Shown in pieces: positions 56,064 through 64,000 of a stretch of 64,000 bases of DNA. Numbering within the stretch: the stretch's first letter is position 1; every line of letters starts with the position of its first letter. The translations under genes were made by a program, and so were the position numbers. Below the pieces are notes generated by a model. The model was not told the DNA's origin and did no database searches. It was given only the letters and a program-made list of their open reading frames with translations. Source of the stretch: Nematostella vectensis (lineage: Eukaryota; Cnidaria; Anthozoa; Actiniaria; Edwardsiidae); contig NC_064035.1 of the NCBI RefSeq assembly GCF_932526225.1, forward strand, positions 6,943,501 through 7,007,500, given 5' to 3'.

Positions 56064-56555
56064 TGCAATGTCAACTAAATTGAGAATTACTGCATAAAAA
56101 AACTGTAACGTAAATGGGTCGGATCATTAGATATTTTAGGGGGTGCACATTTTCTTGAATGCACGCGGAGCACCTGTGTTCTTTCGCTGATCCATTGGCT
56201 TCTTGGGTTTCTCAGGTTGCTCAGGGATTTTTCTCGCTTTTGGAGAATTATTTTGGGGGGATGCGTGCCCTTCTTCCCCCTCCCCTCTCCCCAAAGTATC
56301 TTACAGTCTGTCCCTCAGCTTACAAGTCCCCTCCAAATGATGTGCTTAGACTACAGTATTTTGAGCAGAACTTTGCCCTAGGCGGGCCACCGACGGCAAT
56401 TCAAATCATTCTTGTAGTTCGTAAGTCCTGGGAATCTACTCCAAATGCTCTGGTAGTTCTTAACGTATTGCAGTAAATATAATAAAACAGCTACAAGTTG
56501 CTGAGCTCTCTACAGAGTTTAACTGGTGTTGCTTGTCTTTAAAGCCCACGTGCTT

Positions 56556-59500
56556 TTAACATTGCCTTGAATCCTATAACAAAACATGAAATATTAACAA
56601 AAAAATGACAAGCGGAATTTGTCAGCACACGGTATGGAAATAAGTTTTGCAATTTTTCAGCCTTCTGAAACACGCTTTTCCCTTGAATGTTCACGCATCT
56701 CACCTGATTTATAATCTCGGCAACCTTCGCCACAACTTCACTTATCTGCTTCCCTCGAAAGCCAGTGGAGCCGCATGATGCCTTTGCTTGCTTAAGGTAT
56801 ATCATCAACTCAGGCCTGAAAACAGATAACAAATATTTTTTTAGAGAATCCTTAAACATTGAGAGTGTCAATACAGTATATTTAAAACAAAAACTGCATT
56901 GGTTTGGTTTGGTTTGACAGGCCACTTCAAACAAGTAACAGAGCTCTTTGAGTTTTTGTTCTCGAGTCATGGAATCTGAATATGTATTTCACCAAATCAT
57001 ACTACTTGTAATGTCAAAGTGGTGCGGTTATGGAAATGAGAGCTTTACCGTGAATAGGCTGGAAATGATTCCTTCAGAGCCACCATTAGCTTGTCAAACG
57101 ACGAGTGCTTGTCATTGCGAGGTTTTTGTGGCTGACTAGCAGTCTCATCTCCCAGTGGAACAGGTTCCGTGGTAATCCCAGGAGGTGGGACAGGGTAGCT
57201 GGGTGTTACTTGGCCAATGTAACCTCCAATACCCGGGAACATGGGCACGGAAGAGTACTGTAGTGCCAGTAGCTCAGGTGGGAACAGAGGGTATACCACT
57301 CCTTGTTGCGCAGGATCGGAATGAGCCGGTATTACACTCATAGATTGCTGCGTGTGGTCCGTTGCCTTAAAACCATCAAAATCACTGGGTACTTCACCTT
57401 TTTTGGGGCTTATGTTGGCAATATGCACGATAGAATTTCCAAGTGTGTTATCACTTCCGAGTAGTGGTGCTTGGGGTTTCATGAGAGGGTTTTCCTTGGC
57501 TGTTGTAAGTCCTGCAGCATCCGCAGAAGGTTGCTCACAACCCCCTCCAGAATAGGCAAGTTCTGCTTCTGAGTCAAACAAGGAAAGGTGACTTGCAGCA
57601 TGTGGTTTACACTTAAAGATAGTATCTTTTTTCGTTTTGGACTTGTTGCTTCCATTGACTGTTTGCCACTCTGACTCCATACTCATATGTTTTTGCTCCT
57701 TTTGTGCTTTTAAGAATACGCTGAAAAAGAACAGCAAAAACTGAAAGATTTAATGGCACAGAGACTTGATCGATAATTGATCAACAAGTACTACAAACTT
57801 ATATTTTTGCTCGCAGTAATTTTCGCAGTTTTGTCGGCTTTACGCAAGCTTTTTTGGACCACTAGGAAAATTTGTTCAAAGTTTGCAACTTTTTGTTATT
57901 TATGGAGGCCCACGGCATAAACGATCTCACATGTTAGATGACCCTCTCAAGGGAGACCGCAGCTCGGCAACATTTTTCTTGCAAACAGTTTTATACGGAA
58001 ATTATGAACAGTAATTATGAACAGGAAGGTTTTACCAATCAATAAAAGCATGGTGTGTATGGCATTCCGCGTACAGTAATGTTTGTATTTCTTGGTCATG
58101 AACAGGTTTTACTTTCCAAAGATAGAATGGCAAAATAGGGTGTGATAAGGCTTTGCATACCTGTTGTTTTGCTTATCAAGGGTTTCCAACTTAGCCTGCA
58201 GATCCTGCAAGCTCTTCTTGAGATGATCAATGTCACCACTCCTCTCCGCAGCCATCTGACGCATATTAAAGATAGTCACATCTTTCACGTTGTTCTTCTC
58301 GTTCGACGCAAAGAGCTCTTCCTCTCTCTGCTTCAGGTCTTTGCTCAATTGCTTGATTTCGTTGTCCTTGTGTTTCCTCAGCGTTTTCAGCTCCTTAGAA
58401 AGTTTCTGCAGAACAAAAAGTACAAAATTACACATATGGCTTCGACTTGTTATTCATCTTACATACAAATACATTAGGAAATAATTTGTTATCAATAGGG
58501 GCACAAGGTAGGATACAAAAACATTTGCAGCCGGGCATACTGTAGGCTTGAAAGAGAAATTGAAAAGATTAACAGAATAAGCAAACAAGGTTTTAAGACG
58601 ACGACCGACAGTCCGAATTTCCGAATGTACTAAGCCCGTGTGATGGGGCAGATACGTCAACTCATTGGTTTAGGCAAGAAATAGGGTTGCCGTCTATCGT
58701 TCAGAAACATGTTAAAAGTCCCCTTTCATCTATGTGTTCACTTGCCTCAATTTCTATCTCCTGGTTCCTTATAACTTCCTTCATCTCATCACAAGCTTGC
58801 CTGTGATCCCTGTGTTCACGCACATTAGCATCAAGGCTGCTCACTAACTTCTCCTCTGCATCTTTTCGAGCGGCCACCTCACTGAGATACATCTGCCTGT
58901 GAGTCAACTCGGGGGCAGACAATTCCTCTCCCATCCAAACGTCAAACTCCTTTTGGAATGCTTCCTTTCTTGCAGTCACCTGTACATCTACGTTTACCAT
59001 TTCAGGTTTACTTGTTTGTGAACTCTTAGTATTGGTAACCTTTTGGCGGGTTTGAGTGGCAACATGTTCACGCCTCTTGGTACTTATCTTAATGCCATGC
59101 CGCCGAGCCAGCTCTTCAAAACTAAATGCTATCTGTTCTCTGCAGTTCATTCTATGTGACTGAGCCACTTTTGGTGATTTTCCAACATTACTTTGCTCAC
59201 TAGTTTGTCCACAAGACTTTTTGTTTGTAGAGCTTTTTGATCCAGAACTAACTTTAATTCCGCTCCTGTGTGCCAACTCCTCAAAAATATTACTTCTTAA
59301 TTGTTTTGAGGGTAAGCCTGGCTTGCACTCATATTTGGGAGACTCTAAGTTTGAGCTCATAGAACCAGCATGTTTGGGTTCCTCCACCTTATAATCTCCA
59401 GAACTTCCTATCTTGATTCCACATTTCCTTGCAAACAATAGAAATTTGTCTTCAGTAAAAGTCAAGTCAATATCGTCATTGGAGACAGTTTGAATAGCCT

Positions 59501-61056
59501 GATCCTTAGTGAAACATTGCTGTTTACATGCCTTGGGTGAATCCGCAGAGTAGGACTGAAACCAATGGTTTGAGACATTGCTTCCCTCAGAAACAAACTC
59601 ACAGTTATCAGCTACAGAAATAATATCTTTGCTGGACTTGGGCCATGTGCTCCTGTTTTCAGAGTAATCCAATTCATGTTTCTTCAGATTAGATGTGTTA
59701 TTAAAATCACAGATATTAGTTCCCAGTGTCACAATTTTATTAGTATATTCGTACTCCTCCTTCACAAGCTTCTTTAGGAGGTTATCCACAATTTCATCAG
59801 CAATTAAATCAACACAATGTTCATAACTGTTTCCCCCCTCATTACCATACAATCCATGGGATGATTCTGACATTGGGCGGTGAGGGGAAGGTGAATCTTT
59901 GATCTTACTTCCAACAGAAGCTTTGGATTTGGCTGAAAAACAGACATTATTATTATTAGATTTTACATGTATCTAAATAGTGTTACATGTATAAATGGAT
60001 TGCTTGACAATAATAAGACAATAATATTCATTTTTTAAGGAAGGCCAATCAAGGCACCATTTAATGCTCACCCAAAATGATGCATAACATCCATTTCCAT
60101 CAGCTAATTCAAGCATGTAACCAATATACTTTCAATCAAATATTGTCCATAACATATTGGACTTCATTAGTAGATTATTATTTTGAAGTTTCCTTGCAAA
60201 ATGCTGTATTTTCAATGAAAAACATTTAAAAAAATCGGTGGCATTCTTTAACTGCTTGTATGTAGCATTTTTACTTGTATTATGTCAAACAAAAGCACCC
60301 ACCTCCTCTTCGAAAATCCCCACAACCCCCCCCCCCCCCCCCCCCTTCCTGTCTTCATCTTTCTCAGATAATGGGAGCAACAACTTGTTCGCTTCTTTGG
60401 TTTACATAACAGTAGCTATAGTATTGCCCTATAGGATCCAAATAACACTGATTTTATTTGTGGATCTTATCACAGAGTTCTGTTTCAGGAACTGAATTTA
60501 TATAAATCAAATTCATCTTATCAGAACTTTGGTGGCTTTGAGATTATGAAATGTAACCAAAGTACAAACCTTGTTTTGGGGCTGGTTCCACTTTTATTCC
60601 ATTCTTCTGGGCAAGAAGTTTAAAGAACTCATCCTTGGATTTCCCTCCGCTAATTGGCCTTTTTTTTACATGAGACTGGTAGACATCTCCATCACCATAG
60701 TACTCACACTGAGCGATGTTCTGATATCCAAGCTTCAAATCAGAACTTGCCACTTGAACTGGAACAAAATTTGATGTATTGCAGGAAACATAATTTACTG
60801 CTGTTAGCCCTTTCATCAACTTGATAATTGGTACTGGCGGTTCATAACTGCTGCTGTTTTCAGCCATAGTATATTCTGCTTGTGACTGATGGAAATCATT
60901 AGCTGTTGAAAACTGCAGTTCTGGCTTAACAAGACAGGAGTTTGTCACATTGGGTGGATGCCACAAGGGTAAAGCACCAGAGGATGTTGTTGGTATGTAT
61001 GTCAGAGAGATCTGCATTTCCCTTAAAGGCTGGTAAGAATGGCAATTTGGGTCCAT
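56556..61056 (-). CDS. Coiled-coil protein with DZIP3/TTC3/RBM44-like C-terminal domain
   Basis: Exons: 61056-60570, 59932-58746, 58405-58161, 57720-57049, 56815-56704, and a likely last exon 56573-56556 ending TAA; 906 codons if complete. The ATG at 61054-61056 (MDPNCHSYQPL) is the chosen start, though an acceptor-like AG lies just before it, so 5' exons may exist. Seen: four motifs F..LA...GIK at about residues 145, 322, 376 and 431; coiled coil at about 520-640; a Pro-rich segment; then SSFDKLMVALKESFPAYSR, PELMIYLKQ and ISEVVAKVAEIINQ (about 845-900). This matches the helical region shared near the C-termini of DZIP3, TTC3 and RBM44. No RING, RRM or TPR is present, so the function cannot be named. 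The second intron uses a GC donor. The last five residues are the least certain. Confidence 0.75.
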
Positions 61057-62139
61057 TCTGTTGGCATGAAAGGATAAAAATAAGGATGTGTGAAAACCCC
61101 ACACTTGGAGTGCGGTTAACAGAGATAGAGAGGAAAGAAAATTGGAGCTGCTTTGTTCTTTTTTCTCTGCTTCCCTACTCTCTTGTCAGGAACATCGCCA
61201 GAATTTTCGAGGGGGGACTCCCCATAAATCACAAAAGTAGTCATATATGCTTGTCCTATCCCATAGGGGGCAAACTTCACCCAAGTACCATCCCCTTTTC
61301 ATGGGTATCCCTGTATTGTATTGTGGTATCCCTGTATTGTGTTTGCATGGAGAATATTATGAAATACGTTTAACAATATACAATAAAGTTAAAAGAACCT
61401 CAAAAATCTCCAATTCCCCCCCCCTGGGGTGATGTACAGGCATATGTTTACACCTATTTCAAATAAGGTTGCACTTAGAGAATGTGTGTATCGTATCCCA
61501 CAGTGATTCATGGGTATAAAGTAAATAAGCAAATAAGCGTAAATAAAATACAAATCCAGGTTTCAAAAGCTGTAGAATTCTTGTTCATGTTCTTATGAAC
61601 ATTGACAAGGCTTTCAGAAACAAGGATTCAGCCGTTTTTGTTTTTTGTTTTTTGCTACCCATGAACCACTGCAGGTTACAGAACATGGATTCTCGAGTGC
61701 AACCTTATTTGAAATATGTGTATATCATAAAGCAAAGGTCTAATGCCCTATCACATATCACGCTTCTACCAGAGTGAAGTTGGTTCCTTATTCGCAGTTC
61801 CTTTTTCGTCTGTTTCCTTATTCGTTCAGTTCCTTATTCAAATCCGGGGGGGGGGGGGGGGTACTTACATGATACCTTTTAATTCGAGTTGAAACAGTAT
61901 TTAGGCATAACAGTTTATTCAGAACAAGTCCAACAGCATTTTCGTCGGGTAAATTTGGATGCTTTAACGTGCTCGCTGCTAAGCGGAGCTGTGAACATGA
62001 GACTCTATCTGCTACAAAAGGTCAAATTACGCAATGCGTGCAATCGCTTTCACAAATGAATCTAGCAAAAGAGAGGAAATCTACCTCTCATCTAATAAAT
62101 ATATTTGTATCTTGGGCTTTCTTTCCAAACGCATTAATA
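61057..62139. other. Upstream region of the DZIP3-like gene; MITEs
   Basis: Holds the TA-flanked MITE at 61457-61714, a dispersed-repeat piece with a C-run near 61415, a G-run at 61845-61861, and TTCCTTATTCG phrases at 61788-61840 that are inverted relative to the satellite to the right. No exon was recognised. Confidence 0.5.
61457..61714. mobile_element. TA-flanked MITE with perfect termini
   Basis: Perfect inverted ends TTTCAAATAAGGTTGCACT at 61457 and its complement ending at 61714, with TA on both sides (61455-61456 and 61715-61716). A diverged copy lies at 7555-7768. Confidence 0.85.
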
Positions 62140-64000
62140 TATTTAGTGGAGAAATATTCACGCTTTACTTGACTACGTACGCGTGTAGAAGGAATTTGAC
62201 CTTGCTAACAAAACCACAATTTGACAGATAGTGCTTGTTGTCAATTAACACCTTGGCTACTAGATATGGCTCTGACAAAACAAATAGATTAGTGCAGTGA
62301 CACGAATAGGGAACTGTTCCTTATTCAAGTTAGTTTTCGCGAATAAGGAAATGGAATCTCCCAACGTCCGATTTCGTTTTACGACTTATCCGAATAAGGA
62401 ATAGACTATGAAGAGGATTGTCAGTGTTTGCTCATCATTTCTTAATAAAGGAAAGGAAATATCATAACGCCCGATTTCGCTTTAACGACTCCTTTCGAAA
62501 GAGTTCTCGAAAAAGGAAATGGTATTTCATAACTCCCGATCTCGTTTTAACTACTTATCCGAATAAGGAATAGACTAAAAAGAGGGTCGTTTATGTTTTC
62601 TAAACATTTTTCGAATAAGGAAATGGTATTTCATAACGCCTGATTTCGTTTTACCTACTTAGGAATAGACTAAAGAGAGGGTCGTTTGTGTTTTCTAAAC
62701 ATTTCTCGAATAAGGAAATGGTAATTCATAACTCCCGATCTCGTTTTAACTACTTATCCGAATAAGGAATAGACTATAAAGAGGGTTTTTCTATATTTTC
62801 TAAACATTTCTCGAATTTCTCGAATAAGGAAATGGAATTTCATAACGCCCGATCTCGTTTTAACTACTTATCCGAATAAGGAATAGACTAAAAAGAGGGT
62901 CGTTAGTGTTTTCTAAACAATTCTCGAGAAAGGAAATGGTATTTCATAACGCCTGATTTCTTCTTAAATATTTATTCCAATAAGGAATCTACTTTAAAGA
63001 GGATTGTTAGTATTTTCTCACAATTTGTTTAGAGGAGTATATTCGCGCTTTACTTGACTACGTACGTATGTCGCGTGAATTTGACCTTGCTAACAAAACC
63101 ACCATTTGATAGATAGTACTTGTTGTCAATTAACACCTTGGCTACTAGATATGGCTCTGACAAAACAAATAGATTAGTGCAGTGACACGAATAGGGAACT
63201 GTTCCTTATTCAAGTTAGTTTTCGCGAATAAGGAAATGGAATCTCCCAACGTCCGATTTCGTTTTACGACTTATCCGAATAAGGAATAGACTATGAAGAG
63301 GATTGTCAGTGTTTGCTCATCATTTCTCAATAAAGGAAAGGAAATATCATAACGCCCGATTTCGCTTTAACGACTCCTTTCGAAAGAGTTCTCGAAAAAG
63401 GAAATGGTATTTCATAACTCCCGATCTCGTTTTAACTACTTATCCGAATAAGGAATAGACTAAAAAGAGGGTCGTTAATGTTTTCTAAACATTTCTCGAA
63501 TAAGGAAATGGTATTTCATAACGCCTGATTTCGTTTTACCTACTTATCCGAATAAGGAATAGACTAAAGAGAGGGTTCTTTAGTATTTTCTAAACATTTC
63601 TTTAATAAGGAAATGGTATTTTATAACGCCTGATTTCTTTTTAAATAATTTTTCGAATAAGGAATCTACTTTAAAGAGGATTGTTAGTATTTTCTCACAA
63701 TTTGTTTAGAGGAGTATATTCGCGCTTTACTTGACTACGTACGTATGTCATGTGAATTTGACCTTACTAACAAAACCACAATTTGATAGATAGTACTTGT
63801 TGTCAATTAACACCTTGGCTACTAGATATGGCTCTGACAAAACAAATAGATTAGTGCAGTGACACGAATAGGGAACTGTTCCTTATTCAAGTTAGTTTTC
63901 GCGAATAAGGAAATGGAATCTCCCAACGTCCGATTTCGTTTTACGACTTATCCGAATAAGGAATAGACTATGAAGAGGATTGTCAGTGTTTGCTCATCAT
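62140..64000. repeat. Nested higher-order satellite, runs off the right edge
   Basis: Sub-units of about 105 bp carry CGAATAAGGAAATGGTATTT, CATAACGCC(C/T)GATTTCGTTTT, CTACTTATCCGAATAAGGAA and TAGACTAAAAAGAGGGTCG. Groups of sub-units are separated by a non-repeated linker (GCTTTACTTGACTACGTACG, TTGTTGTCAATTAACACCTT, GGCTACTAGATATGGCTCTG). The linker recurs at 62163, 63048 and 63725, so the large units are 885 and 677 bp; the second lacks two sub-units. Each unit contains a hairpin TTCCTTATTC and GAATAAGGAA. Confidence 0.93.

Noticed and set aside
62140-64000. CRISPR-like array
   Set aside because: Sub-units are about 105 bp with no short repeat/spacer alternation; a eukaryotic satellite fits.

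Overview
The window is intron-rich animal nuclear DNA. Spliced genes have GT-AG introns (one looks like GC-AG), both strands carry genes, and introns and spacers are full of short terminal-inverted-repeat elements, tRNA-derived SINEs, minisatellites, microsatellites and homopolymer tracts. Gene content and repeat style suggest a cnidarian, most likely a sea anemone such as Nematostella. That is an inference from overall character, not a match I could run. No bacterial features, rRNA genes or CRISPR arrays are visible.

Layout from left to right. (1) + strand, 370-7488: the 3' half of an unconventional class I myosin of the Myo1d type, with 14 exons and the start outside the window. (2) - strand, 13139-9971: a decayed open reading region built of about 34-residue repeats, broken by stops and frameshifts. 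(3) 14450-15818: a defective pogo/Tigger-type DNA transposon with TA target duplication. (4) + strand, 16912-30199: a 12-exon gene for a protein of about 949 residues with SAM, two Ras-association (RA) domains, a PDZ domain interrupted by a long insert, and a C-terminal coiled coil. I do not recognise this combination from a known vertebrate gene. (5) - strand, 36156-31728: CWC25, a splicing factor. (6) + strand, 36699-47002: inversin (nephrocystin-2), with ankyrin repeats and IQ motifs; it is divergent from CWC25 across about 540 bp. (7) - strand, 48505-47576: an intronless class A GPCR. (8) About 52.0-52.6 kb: two small divergent ORFs whose start codons overlap inside one CCATGG. (9) 53.15-55.26 kb: a large 42-bp minisatellite that is open on both strands. 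(10) - strand, 61056-56556: a gene with a coiled coil and a C-terminal domain like that shared by DZIP3, TTC3 and RBM44. (11) 62.1-64.0 kb: a nested higher-order satellite running off the right edge.

The genes do not form a pathway. CWC25 and inversin probably share a bidirectional promoter. The points most worth a second look are the SAM-RA-RA-PDZ architecture, the 53-bp triplication of an inversin 3' splice site, a 47-bp duplication of a myosin 5' splice site, the four F..LA...GIK motifs in the DZIP3-like gene, the broken 34-residue repeat gene, and the higher-order satellite. Exon borders were placed by eye from splice sites, and phase was checked by arithmetic across each junction.
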